From NCBI RefSeq assembly GCF_000935045.1, contig NZ_JYKS01000004.1:124001-188000 (forward strand): DNA of 64,000 nucleotides. The letters are read 5' to 3'. Position numbers and translations under genes: made by a program. The notes beneath the pieces were generated by a model that saw only the letters and a program-made list of their open reading frames with translations, was not told the origin of the DNA and searched no databases. The first letter of the stretch is position 1; every line of letters begins with the position of its first letter. Shown here in pieces: positions 28,870-37,976 of this stretch. This stretch comes from Pseudomonas sp. 10-1B. Lineage in GTDB: Bacteria > Pseudomonadota > Gammaproteobacteria > Pseudomonadales > Pseudomonadaceae.

Positions 28870-29357
28870 TTCACAGCGGCATATCACGCACCATAACAGT
28901 GCACTTCTTGCATCCTGCCTCATGAACGCGCAGCGCAAAATCCCACCCTGTTAGCCCTCCAACAGCCTTGGTCACATCCGTTCACATACGCCAACGTTTG
29001 CGTCTATTCCGCGCCATAACAATAGTGACCAGCGGGTCACATTTTTATCTCTTTCTCTCCTACACTCGGTTTTCGGCCCGCCATTTGCTCAACGGAAGAG
29101 TGACGAAAAAAAGTCGAACTTTACGCAAAGGCGGCGGGTCAGGAACTAAGTAGGCCAAACGCAAAGGGACTTCCCCAGCCTCGGCCCACCACCCCAACCA
29201 GTCCAATCGCCTTCGGCCGGAACGTCGATCGCGCTGTGCCTGCGCGCACGACTCAGGGGCATGGAACGCACTACGCAGCATTCAGAATCAGAGAGAACCA
29301 ACACGAAACATCGCCACGGGTGCCAGCACCCGGCCAAGCATAGGGACGGAGAGAAGT
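28870..29357 (+). promoter_or_regulatory. Long leader/promoter region of glgA
   Basis: About 490 bases without a supported gene. It contains GAACTT (29116-29121), 17 bases, then TCAGGA (29139-29144), which resembles an AlgU (sigma-22/RpoE) promoter; trehalose genes are AlgU-responsive in other pseudomonads. The remaining 200 or so bases before the ATG would then be an untranslated leader. Start site GGAGAGAAGT before ATG 29358 is good. The promoter match is partial. Confidence 0.35.
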
Positions 29358-30905
29358 ATGATCAGTGCCGCTGTCGAGCCTCACGTAGATTCATTCAACC
29401 CGGACAACCGCGAACCGCTCACCCCGGACTTCGCCGCGACAGGCAAGGCACCCCAGCACAACCCCAACAAGCGCAAGATCTTGTTCGTTACCTCGGAAAT
29501 CGCCGACCTGGTGAAAACCGGCGGCCTGGGTGACGTGTCCGCCGCCCTGCCCCGCGCCTTGGCGCACCTGCACGACGTGCGGGTGCTGATCCCCGGCTAC
29601 CGCCAGGTGATGGAAAGCGACAACCCCATCCATATCGTCGGTGAACTAGGCGGCCACGCGGCCTTGCCACCGTGCAAGATCGGGCGCATGGACATGGCCG
29701 ACGGCCTGGTCATCTATGTGCTGATCTGCCCCGAACTGTACCAGCGCGATGGCACGCCCTATGGCACCAACAACGGCCGTGACTGGCCCGACAACCACAT
29801 CCGCTTCGCTCGCCTGGGCCTGGCCGCCGCGGAAATTGCCGCTGGCGAAGGCAAGATCCACTGGAAGCCCGAAGTGGTGCACGCCCATGACTGGCCCGCC
29901 GGCCTGGCGCCGGCCTACATGCACTGGCGCGGGCTGAACACCCCGACCCTGTTCACCATCCACAACCTGGCCTACCAGGGTGTGTACAGCCGTGGTTGCA
30001 GCCCGGAACTGGCGATCCCCGAGCACGCCATGCAACAAGAAGGCATGGAGTTCTACGGCAAGCTGTCGTTCCTCAAGGCCGGCCTTGCCTACTCCAGCCA
30101 CATCACCACGGTCAGCGCCACTTATGCCCGGGAAATCACCACCCCGGAATTTGGCTGCGGCCTGCACGGTTTCCTCGCCAGCAAGGCCCAGCAAGGCCTG
30201 CTCGGCGGTATCCCCAACGGCATCGACGAAAGCTGGGACTCGGCCACCGACAAGCACCTGCAGCACAATTTCAGCATCAACGACTGGGAAGGCAAGGCGC
30301 GCAACACCCAGGAGGTACGTGAACTGTTCGGCCTGGACGACTGCGAAGGCCCGCTGTTCGCCGTGGTTTCGCGCCTGGTCTACCAAAAAGGCCTGGACCT
30401 GACCCTAGGCGTGGCCGACTACATCGTCGAGCAAGGCGGGCAGATCGCGATCATCGGCCGTGGCGAGCCAGAAGAAGAGCAGGCCATGCGCGAGCTGGCG
30501 CTGCGTCACCCGGGCCGCATCGGCGTGCGCATCGGCTTCAACGAAACTGACGCCCGGCGCATGTTCGCCGGCAGCGACTTCCTGTTGATGCCGTCGCGCT
30601 ACGAGCCCTGCGGCCTCAGCCAGATGTACGCACAGCGCTTCGGCTCGCTGCCAGTGGCGCGCAACACCGGCGGACTGGCCGACACCATCGAGTGCGGGGT
30701 CACCGGCTTCCTGTTCAACGAGTCGACCGTGGAGAGCTACCGCGAGGCGCTCGGCCGCGCCTTCTATGTGTACGGCAAGAAGGACCTGCTCAATGCCATG
30801 CGCTGCCTGTCGATGACCCAGCCTTTCAACTGGTGCCAGGCAGTGGAACCTTACGCACGCCTGTACGAGGACTTGGTCAAGCAGGCGCAATTGAGCCACT
30901 ACTGA
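29358..30905 (+). CDS. glgA: Glycogen synthase GlgA
   Basis: A 515-residue GT5 glycogen/starch synthase. The ADP-glucose binding motif KTGGLGDV is at 53-60, after an unusual N-terminal extension of about 40 residues (family members start close to this motif). The C-terminal GT-B half carries SRYEPCGLSQMYAQRFGSLP and the NTGGLADTI loop. It extends alpha-1,4-glucan or makes maltose-1-phosphate from nucleotide glucose. First gene of the plus-strand set; treZ follows after 14 bases. No glgC is visible in the window. Confidence 0.95.
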   Translation: MISAAVEPHVDSFNPDNREPLTPDFAATGKAPQHNPNKRKILFVTSEIADLVKTGGLGDVSAALPRALAHLHDVRVLIPGYRQVMESDNPIHIVGELGGHAALPPCKIGRMDMADGLVIYVLICPELYQRDGTPYGTNNGRDWPDNHIRFARLGLAAAEIAAGEGKIHWKPEVVHAHDWPAGLAPAYMHWRGLNTPTLFTIHNLAYQGVYSRGCSPELAIPEHAMQQEGMEFYGKLSFLKAGLAYSSHITTVSATYAREITTPEFGCGLHGFLASKAQQGLLGGIPNGIDESWDSATDKHLQHNFSINDWEGKARNTQEVRELFGLDDCEGPLFAVVSRLVYQKGLDLTLGVADYIVEQGGQIAIIGRGEPEEEQAMRELALRHPGRIGVRIGFNETDARRMFAGSDFLLMPSRYEPCGLSQMYAQRFGSLPVARNTGGLADTIECGVTGFLFNESTVESYREALGRAFYVYGKKDLLNAMRCLSMTQPFNWCQAVEPYARLYEDLVKQAQLSHY

Positions 30906-30919
30906 GCGGGGACCCGAAG

Positions 30920-32662
30920 ATGCACAGGCATGGCGCACATTTGCTGGACGCCACGTCGGCGCGCTTCGCCCTCTGGGCGCCGGATGCGCGCAGCGTGAGC
31001 GTGGAACTGGAGCGGCAGCCGCCCATCGAGCTGCTGCCCGAGGAGGATGGCTGGTTCGGCGGCATTGCCCCGTGCCAGGCCGGTGACCGTTACCACTACC
31101 GTATAAACGGTGAACTGCAGGTGGCCGACCCGGCGTCGCGCTACCAGCCCGACGGTGTGCAGGGGCCGAGCCAGGTGGTGGATGTGGCCAGCTATGCCTG
31201 GCAACACCCCTGGCAAGGCCGGCCCTGGCACGAGGCGGTGATCCAGGAGCTGCACGTCGGCCTGCTCGACGGCTATGCCGGGGTGGCCCGGCAACTGCCG
31301 CGCCTGGCCGAGCTGGGCATCAGTGCCATCGAGCTGATGCCCCTGGGGCAGTTCCCCGGTGAGCGCAACTGGGGCTACGACGGCGTGCTGCCGTATGCCC
31401 CGCACAACACCTACGGCAGCCCGGAGCAGTTGTGCGCACTGGTCGACCAGGCCCACGGCCACGGGTTGATGGTGCTGGTGGACGTGGTCTACAACCACTT
31501 CGGCCCCGACGGCAATTACCTGCACCAGTACGCCAGCCCGTTCTTCCGCGAAGACCGGCAGACCCCGTGGGGTGCGGCCATCGACTTCCGCCGCGCGCAG
31601 GTGCGCGAGTACTTCATCCAGAACGCCCTGATGTGGCTGTGCGACTACCGTTGCGACGGCCTGCGCCTGGATGCCGTGCATGCCATCGACCAGCCCGACT
31701 TCCTGGTCGAGCTGGCGCAGCGGGTGCGCGCCGCAGTGGAGCCCGGCCGGCAGGTGTGGCTGGTGCTGGAGAACGAGCACAACCAGGCCTTGTTGCTGGA
31801 GCAGGGCTTCGACGCCCAGTGGAACGACGACGGCCACAATGCCCTGCATGTGCTGCTGACCGGCGAAACCGAAGGCTATTACGCCGACTACCAGCAGCGC
31901 CCCATCGACCAATTGGCGCGCTGCCTGTCCGAAGGCTTCGTTTTCCAGGGCCAGGCCAATCGCCATGGCACGCCCCGTGGCGAGCCCAGCGGTCATTTGC
32001 CGCCCAGCGCCTTCGTATTGTTCTTGCAGAACCACGACCAGGTCGGCAACCGCGCCCTGGGCGAGCGCCTGACCCGCCTCTGCCCGCCAGCGGCCCTGCG
32101 CGCTGCCACCGGCCTGTTGCTGCTGACGCCGATGATTCCGCTGCTGTTCATGGGCGACGACGACGGTAGCTGCCGGCCGTTCCTGTTCTTCACTGACTTT
32201 CATGACCAACTGGCCGACGCTGTGCGCGAAGGCCGCCGCGGTGAGTTCGCCCATTTCAGTGCCTTCGCCGACCCGGCGCAACGCGCGCTCATCCCCGATC
32301 CCAACGCCGAGCAAACCTTCGAGGCGTCCCGCCCGCAGGCCAAGGAAGTGCTCGCCGGCTGGCACGGCCTGTATCAGCAGTTGCTCGACCTGCGCCGCCG
32401 CCACGTGATCCCACACCTGCCCGGCAGCCGCGCGCTGGGCGCTGAAGTGCATGGCGACAAGGCGCTGACCGCGCGCTGGCGCCTGGGCGATGGCAACACC
32501 CTGCGCATCGACCTGAACCTGGGCGCCACCGCGCAGGCGGTCGAGCTGCCCGCGGCGCCCACCCGGCTGTTCGACAGCAGCGACACCCGCCACCCGGATA
32601 CCCACCTGGCCGCGTACAGCTGCGTGGTCAGCCTGCTTTCCCCTGCCCAGGAGCGCCCATGA
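30920..32662 (+). CDS. treZ: Malto-oligosyltrehalose trehalohydrolase
   Basis: A 580-residue GH13 enzyme: N-terminal CBM48-like domain (FALWAPDARSVSVEL), then a barrel with the catalytic nucleophile in CDGLRLDAVHAI (about residue 251), the acid/base in WLVLENEHN and the stabiliser in LQNHDQVGN. It releases trehalose from maltooligosyl-trehalose made by TreY. ATG 30920 follows GGGGACCCGAAG. The TGA overlaps the malQ ATG by four bases. Frames opening far upstream inside glgA are rejected. Confidence 0.95.
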   Translation: MHRHGAHLLDATSARFALWAPDARSVSVELERQPPIELLPEEDGWFGGIAPCQAGDRYHYRINGELQVADPASRYQPDGVQGPSQVVDVASYAWQHPWQGRPWHEAVIQELHVGLLDGYAGVARQLPRLAELGISAIELMPLGQFPGERNWGYDGVLPYAPHNTYGSPEQLCALVDQAHGHGLMVLVDVVYNHFGPDGNYLHQYASPFFREDRQTPWGAAIDFRRAQVREYFIQNALMWLCDYRCDGLRLDAVHAIDQPDFLVELAQRVRAAVEPGRQVWLVLENEHNQALLLEQGFDAQWNDDGHNALHVLLTGETEGYYADYQQRPIDQLARCLSEGFVFQGQANRHGTPRGEPSGHLPPSAFVLFLQNHDQVGNRALGERLTRLCPPAALRAATGLLLLTPMIPLLFMGDDDGSCRPFLFFTDFHDQLADAVREGRRGEFAHFSAFADPAQRALIPDPNAEQTFEASRPQAKEVLAGWHGLYQQLLDLRRRHVIPHLPGSRALGAEVHGDKALTARWRLGDGNTLRIDLNLGATAQAVELPAAPTRLFDSSDTRHPDTHLAAYSCVVSLLSPAQERP

Positions 32663-34752
32663 GCGAAACCGCCCTGCACCGCCTGGCGAGCCGCGTCGGC
32701 CTGAGCCGCGACTGGACCGACGCCAATGCGCGGCCCCAGCGCGTCAGCGACGAAGCACTGCGCGCCATCCTCGAAGGCCTGGGCCACCCCGCCGCCGATG
32801 ATGCGGCCATCGCCGCCAGCCTGCGCGCCGTGGAAGCCGCCGAAGACAGCGAGCACTTGCCGCCGCTGCTGACCGCCGACCTGGGCCAGCCGCTGGCGTT
32901 GTCGCGTTACTTCGCTGCCGCCAGCGTTGCGCACTGCACCCTGGAAGACCATGCCTCACTCAGCCTCAGCCTCGACGACCAGGCCCGCCTGCCCGGTGAG
33001 CTACCGATCGGCTACCACCAGGTGGAAATCGACAGCCGCCGCTTCACCGTGGCCGTGGCCCCGCCCCGCTGCCACAGCCTTGACGACTGCCTTGAACAGC
33101 GCCTGGACGGCAGTGCGCAACAGCTACCCCCGCGCTGCTGGGGCCTGGCCGTGCAGCTGTATAGCCTGCGACGCCCCGGCGATGGCGGCTACGGCGACTG
33201 CCTGGCCCTGGAGCAACTGGCGCGCTCGGCCGCCGAACGCGGCGCCGACGCGCTGGCCATCAGCCCCATCCACGCCCTGTCGGCCATCGACCAGGAACAC
33301 TACAGCCCCTACTCACCCTCCAGCCGCCTGTTACTCAACACCCTGTACGCCAGCCCCACCGCCCTGCTGGGCGAGCGGGCCGTACGCGTGGCCATCGAAG
33401 CCTGCGGCCTGGAGCAACTGCTCGAAGACCTGGAGCAACGTCCACTGGTCGACTGGCCGCGCGCCGCCAGCGCCCGCCAGCGCTTGCTCGAAGCCCTGTA
33501 CCAAGGTTTCAGCCAGGGCGACCACCCGCTGCGCAAGGACTTCGACAGCTTCCGCGAGGCCGGCGGCCAGGCCCTGGAGCATCACTGCCGCTTCGAGGTA
33601 CTGCAGGCCCAGGCAGTGGAGCACGGCCTGGGCGCCGACTGGCGTAACTGGCCCAAGGCCTGGCACGACCCGTACCACCCGGAGGTGGAAGCCTTCGCCA
33701 ATGCCTACCCGGCCAAGGTCGAGTTCCATGCCTTCTGCCAATGGCTGACCGAACGTGGCCTGCAACGCGCCCACGAAGCTGCCCGCGGCAACGGCATGGC
33801 GGTTGGCCTGATCGCCGACCTGGCGGTGGGCGCCGACGGTGCCGGCAGCCAGGCCTGGAGCCGCCAGGACGAGCTGCTGGCGGGCCTGAAGGTAGGCGCA
33901 CCGCCCGACATCCTCAACCGCCTCGGCCAGGACTGGGGTATTTGCGCCTTCTCACCGGAAGGCCTCAAGCGCAACGGCTACCGTGCCTTCATCGAAATGC
34001 TGCGGGCCAACCTTGCCCATGCCGGCGGCCTGCGCATCGACCATGTCATGGGCCTGCGCCGGCTGTGGCTGATTCCGCAGGGGGCCAAGCCCAGCGAAGG
34101 CGCCTACCTGAACTACCCGCTGGATGACCTGCTGCGCCTGCTGGCGCTGGAGTCGGTGCGCCACCAGGCGATCATCCTCGGCGAAGACCTGGGCACCGTG
34201 CCCGACGGCCTGCGTGAGCAACTGGCGGCCAAGGCCGTGCTGGGCATGCGCGTACTACCGTTCGAGCAGACCCAGCCCGGCCAGTTCAAGCCGATCCTCG
34301 ACTGGCCAGACAACGCCCTGGCCACCACTGGCACCCACGACCTGGCACCACTGGCCGGCTGGCTGGAAAACCGCGACATCGACTGGAGCCACCGCCTGCA
34401 CTTGATCGACGCCGCCACCGAACTGCATTGGCGCCACGAACGCCAGAAAGAACACGACGGCCTGCGCCGTACCCTGGAAGCCAACTACGGCCCGCTGAAA
34501 GACAACGATGCACTGATCGACGCTGCCATCCGCTATGTCGGCCACACCCGTGCACCGCTGGTGCTGGTGCCACTGGAAGACCTGCTGGGCTGCGACGAAC
34601 AACCCAACCTGCCGGGCACCACCAGCGGCCACCCCAACTGGCGCCGACGCTTTGCCCGGCCGGTACGTGAACTGCTCGACGACGACGATGCCGCACGGCG
34701 CCTGGAGCTACTGGCCCAAGCCCGCGAACAAGCCGGGGAGCGTGACCGATGA
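32659..34752 (+). CDS. malQ: 4-alpha-glucanotransferase MalQ (amylomaltase)
   Basis: A 697-residue GH77 enzyme. A long N-terminal domain (1-160) precedes the catalytic part with SPIHALSAIDQEHYSPYSPS, RIDHVMGLRRLWLIP (nucleophile Asp), IILGEDLGTVP (acid/base Glu) and TGTHDLAPLAG. It disproportionates malto-oligosaccharides, making linear glucans of the length TreY uses. Starts and stops overlap treZ and treY by four bases each (ATGA), so the three are translationally coupled. Confidence 0.95.
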   Translation: MSETALHRLASRVGLSRDWTDANARPQRVSDEALRAILEGLGHPAADDAAIAASLRAVEAAEDSEHLPPLLTADLGQPLALSRYFAAASVAHCTLEDHASLSLSLDDQARLPGELPIGYHQVEIDSRRFTVAVAPPRCHSLDDCLEQRLDGSAQQLPPRCWGLAVQLYSLRRPGDGGYGDCLALEQLARSAAERGADALAISPIHALSAIDQEHYSPYSPSSRLLLNTLYASPTALLGERAVRVAIEACGLEQLLEDLEQRPLVDWPRAASARQRLLEALYQGFSQGDHPLRKDFDSFREAGGQALEHHCRFEVLQAQAVEHGLGADWRNWPKAWHDPYHPEVEAFANAYPAKVEFHAFCQWLTERGLQRAHEAARGNGMAVGLIADLAVGADGAGSQAWSRQDELLAGLKVGAPPDILNRLGQDWGICAFSPEGLKRNGYRAFIEMLRANLAHAGGLRIDHVMGLRRLWLIPQGAKPSEGAYLNYPLDDLLRLLALESVRHQAIILGEDLGTVPDGLREQLAAKAVLGMRVLPFEQTQPGQFKPILDWPDNALATTGTHDLAPLAGWLENRDIDWSHRLHLIDAATELHWRHERQKEHDGLRRTLEANYGPLKDNDALIDAAIRYVGHTRAPLVLVPLEDLLGCDEQPNLPGTTSGHPNWRRRFARPVRELLDDDDAARRLELLAQAREQAGERDR

Positions 34753-37523
34753 AGCCGCTGACCGCGACCCAGCGCCTGCAGTTTCACAGTGACTTCACCC
34801 TCGATCACGCCGTGCCGCTGGTGCCGTACTTTGCCCAGCTGGGCATCAGCCACCTGTATGCCTCGCCCATCCTCAAGGCCCGCGCCGGCTCGCGCCACGG
34901 CTACGACGTGGTCGACCCGACCTGCGTCAACCCCGAGCTGGGCGGCGAGGCAGCACTGCAACGGCTGGTCGCCGCCCTGCGCCAGCACGGCATGGGGCTG
35001 ATCCTCGACACCGTGTCCAACCACATGGCCGTGGGCGGGGCCGACAACCCCTGGTGGCAGAGCCTGCTGGCCTGGGGCCGGCGCAGCCCGTATGCCGAAT
35101 TCTTCGACATCCAGTGGCACTCCAGCGACCCGCTGCTGGCCGGCCAACTGCTGCTGCCATTCCTCGCCAGCGACTACGGCGTAGCGCTGAAAAATGGCCA
35201 GATACCGCTTGAGTTCGACCCGCACCACGGCCTGCTACAAATCGCCCATTACGCGCACCGCTTCCCGATCTGCCCGGTCGACTATGGCTGGATCCTCGCC
35301 TTCAGCCCGGAGCCGGCGCTGAAGGCGCTGGCCGAACACTTCACAGCATTGAACGCCTCGCCCGCCCCGCTCGCCGATGCCCTGCCCCTGCACACTGAGC
35401 TGGCGCGCCTGGTACGCGAAGGGGCCGACCTCGAATCCGCCCTGGTGGCCTTCGACAGCCGCAGCGAAAACGGCTTCAAGCGCCTGCACCTGCTGCTCGA
35501 ACGCCAGACCTACCGCCTGGCCAGCTGGCGCACCGCCGCCGACGACATCAACTGGCGACGCTTCTTCGATATCAACGAGCTGGGCGGCCTGCGCGTGGAG
35601 CGCGCAGTGGTGTTCGAGGCCACCCATGCCAAGCTGTTCGAGCTAATCGAGCGGGGCCTGGTGGACGGCCTGCGCATCGACCATATCGACGGCCTGGCCG
35701 ACCCGCGTGGCTACTGCCGCAAACTGCGCCGGCGGGTCGATGGCCTGCTGGCGCGGCGCCCCCTGCACGCTGCCCTGGAGCACTTCCCCATCTACGTGGA
35801 AAAGATTCTTGGCCCAGGCGAACACCTGCACCGCGACTGGCTTACCGACGGCACCACCGGCTACGAGTTCATGAACCAGGTTTCGCTGCTGCAGCACGAC
35901 CCGGCGGGCGAAACGCCGTTGACCGAACTGTGGGCCAGCATCAGCGAACGCCCGGACTTCCCCGAAGAGGTGCGCCAGGCGCGCCACCTGGTACTCAACG
36001 CCAGCCTGGCCGGCGACTGCGAATCGGTGGCCCAGGCGCTGCTGCAGGTGGCGCGCAACGACCTGATGACCCGCGACCTGACCTTGGGCGCGATCCGCCG
36101 GGCCTTGCAGGCACTGGTCGCGCATTACCCGGTGTACCGCACCTATTTCAACGCCTGCGGGCGCCCGGCCGAAGACGAAGGGTTTTTCCAACAGGCCTTG
36201 GCCAATGCCCGTCAGGACCTCGGCGAAGCCGACTGGCCGCTGCTCGAACAGCTTGAACGATGGCTGGGCGGACAAGCCTGGCGCCAGCTGCCGCCGGGCC
36301 GCGCTCGCAAGCAACTGCGCCACGCCTGCGTGCGCTTCCAGCAACTGACCGCGCCGAGCGCCGCCAAGGCCGTGGAAGACACCGCGTTCTACCGCAGCGC
36401 CCGGCTGCTGTCGCGCAACGACGTGGGCTTCGAGGCGGAGCAGTTCAGCGCCCCAGCAGAACACTTCCACAACGAAGCCCAGCGGCGCCTGCGCGACTTC
36501 CCCGACAACCTGCTGGCCACCGCCACCCACGACCACAAGCGCGGCGAAGACACCCGCGCGCGCCTGGCTGCGCTAAGCGAGCGCGGCCCCTGGCTGGCCA
36601 GCCGGGTGCAACACTGGCGCGAGCTGGCCGCGCCGCTGCGCGAGCAACTGGACGACGGCCCGGCGCCCAGCCCCGGCGACGAGCTGATGCTGTTGCAGAC
36701 CCTGCTGGGCAGCTGGCCACTGCAGCTTGACCTGCACGACGACAACGCCCTGCGCCAGTACGCCGAGCGTGTTCGCCAGTGGCAGCAAAAGGCCCTGCGC
36801 GAAGCCAAGCTGCGTAGCAGCTGGAGCGCGCCGAACGAGGCCTACGAAGGCGCCTGTGCCCGCTACATCGACGGCCTGCTGCTGGACAGCGAGAACCAGC
36901 AACTGCGCAAATCCCTGGCAGATGCCGCGCAACTGCTCGCCTGCCCCGGCGCCCTCAATGGCCTTGCCCAGGCCCTGCTACGCATGACCGTACCCGGTGT
37001 GCCCGACCTGTACCAGGGCAATGAATACTGGGACTTCAGCCTGGTCGACCCGGACAACCGACGCGCCGTGGACTACGCTTGCAGGCGTCGCACCCTGGAC
37101 AGCGCCACGCCCACGGCCGAGCTGCTGGCGCACTGGCGTGACGGCCGCATCAAGCAGGCTCTGGTCGCCCGGATGCTGGATTGCCGCCAGGCGCATGCCG
37201 AACTGTTTCGCCGTGGCGCCTACCTGCCGCTGACGGTGCAGGGCCGCCATGCTGACAAGGTGCTTGCCTTTGCCCGCCTGGGGGAAGATGAACGCGCCAT
37301 CGTCGTCGTCCCGCGCCTGGCCAGCGGCCTGCTCGGTGGCGCCGCAACACCGTTGATCCCGGCACAGAACTGGGACGACACCCGGCTGGTTCTGCCGTTT
37401 GCCTTGTCGCCTGCCAACTCCACGGGACTTTTCGCCTGCACGGTGGTCAGCGCTACTAGGGAGCTGATGTTGAGCGCCGTGCTGGCGGAGTTTCCGGTGA
37501 ACCTGTTGATACAACAATCTTGA
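34749..37523 (+). CDS. treY: Malto-oligosyltrehalose synthase
   Basis: A 924-residue GH13 intramolecular transglucosidase. N-terminal YASPILKARAGSRHGYDVVDPTC, then LILDTVSNHMAVGG, the nucleophile in GLRIDHIDGLADP and the C-terminal GVPDLYQGNEYWDFSLVDPDNRR are diagnostic. It converts the reducing-end alpha-1,4 bond of a maltodextrin to the alpha,alpha-1,1 bond of trehalose. The start overlaps the malQ stop. It is longer than the usual 700-850 residues owing to insertions in the barrel. Confidence 0.95.
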   Translation: MKPLTATQRLQFHSDFTLDHAVPLVPYFAQLGISHLYASPILKARAGSRHGYDVVDPTCVNPELGGEAALQRLVAALRQHGMGLILDTVSNHMAVGGADNPWWQSLLAWGRRSPYAEFFDIQWHSSDPLLAGQLLLPFLASDYGVALKNGQIPLEFDPHHGLLQIAHYAHRFPICPVDYGWILAFSPEPALKALAEHFTALNASPAPLADALPLHTELARLVREGADLESALVAFDSRSENGFKRLHLLLERQTYRLASWRTAADDINWRRFFDINELGGLRVERAVVFEATHAKLFELIERGLVDGLRIDHIDGLADPRGYCRKLRRRVDGLLARRPLHAALEHFPIYVEKILGPGEHLHRDWLTDGTTGYEFMNQVSLLQHDPAGETPLTELWASISERPDFPEEVRQARHLVLNASLAGDCESVAQALLQVARNDLMTRDLTLGAIRRALQALVAHYPVYRTYFNACGRPAEDEGFFQQALANARQDLGEADWPLLEQLERWLGGQAWRQLPPGRARKQLRHACVRFQQLTAPSAAKAVEDTAFYRSARLLSRNDVGFEAEQFSAPAEHFHNEAQRRLRDFPDNLLATATHDHKRGEDTRARLAALSERGPWLASRVQHWRELAAPLREQLDDGPAPSPGDELMLLQTLLGSWPLQLDLHDDNALRQYAERVRQWQQKALREAKLRSSWSAPNEAYEGACARYIDGLLLDSENQQLRKSLADAAQLLACPGALNGLAQALLRMTVPGVPDLYQGNEYWDFSLVDPDNRRAVDYACRRRTLDSATPTAELLAHWRDGRIKQALVARMLDCRQAHAELFRRGAYLPLTVQGRHADKVLAFARLGEDERAIVVVPRLASGLLGGAATPLIPAQNWDDTRLVLPFALSPANSTGLFACTVVSATRELMLSAVLAEFPVNLLIQQS

Positions 37524-37540
37524 GCATCAGGAGCGTCATG

Positions 37541-37822
37541 ATGAGTGTCGATGAAAAGCGTATCCGCGAATTTGCCTACCAGATCTGGGAGTCCGAAGGT
37601 AAGCCCGCCGGCCAGGAGGAGCGCCACTGGGAAATGGCCCGCAAGCTGGCCGAGGCCGAGGCGCTGGCGCCCAAGGCAGCGCCGCGCAAGCGCGCGCCAG
37701 CCAAGCCCAAGGTAGCGGCGCAACCCGAGGCCCCGGCCGAGCCCAAGGTGGCCGCCTTGCCGGGGGTGAAACCGGCTGCGGCGAAAAAGCCTCGGGCGGT
37801 GAAAAAGCCTACTGCTGGTTAA
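37541..37822 (+). CDS. DUF2934 family small protein with Ala/Pro/Lys tail
   Basis: A 93-residue protein. The first 35 residues (IREFAYQIWESEGKPAGQEE, RHWEMARKLAEAE) form the DUF2934 motif; the remaining 55 are a low-complexity tail of Ala, Pro and Lys resembling a disordered nucleic-acid-binding tail. AGGAG is seven bases from ATG 37541 (four from the alternative ATG 37538). It lies 17 bases after treY and is probably cotranscribed. Function unknown; small DUF2934 proteins recur next to trehalose/glycogen genes in pseudomonads and rhizobia as I recall. Confidence 0.8.
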   Translation: MSVDEKRIREFAYQIWESEGKPAGQEERHWEMARKLAEAEALAPKAAPRKRAPAKPKVAAQPEAPAEPKVAALPGVKPAAAKKPRAVKKPTAG

Positions 37823-37831
37823 GCCTGGGCC

Positions 37832-37925
37832 GGCCTCTTCGCGGGCTTGCCCGCTCCCACAGGATCTCCACAAGGCTGGAGGTTGGTGCTGTAGCTGTGG
37901 GAGCGGGCGAGCCCGCGAAGAGGCC
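37832..37925. repeat. REP inverted pair before glgX
   Basis: Facing arms 37832-37863 (GGCCTCTTCGCGGGCTTGCC...) and 37895-37925, nearly perfect complements. They separate the DUF2934 gene and glgX. Confidence 0.88.
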
Positions 37926-37976
37926 AGTGCAGGACTGCACAACCCTCCCTTCCACCACGGCCACTTGAGGACCGCC

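Noticed and set aside
28870-29280. Short frames at 28968 and 29060 as genes before glgA
   Set aside because: No ribosome sites or plausible composition; the region is better explained as promoter and leader.
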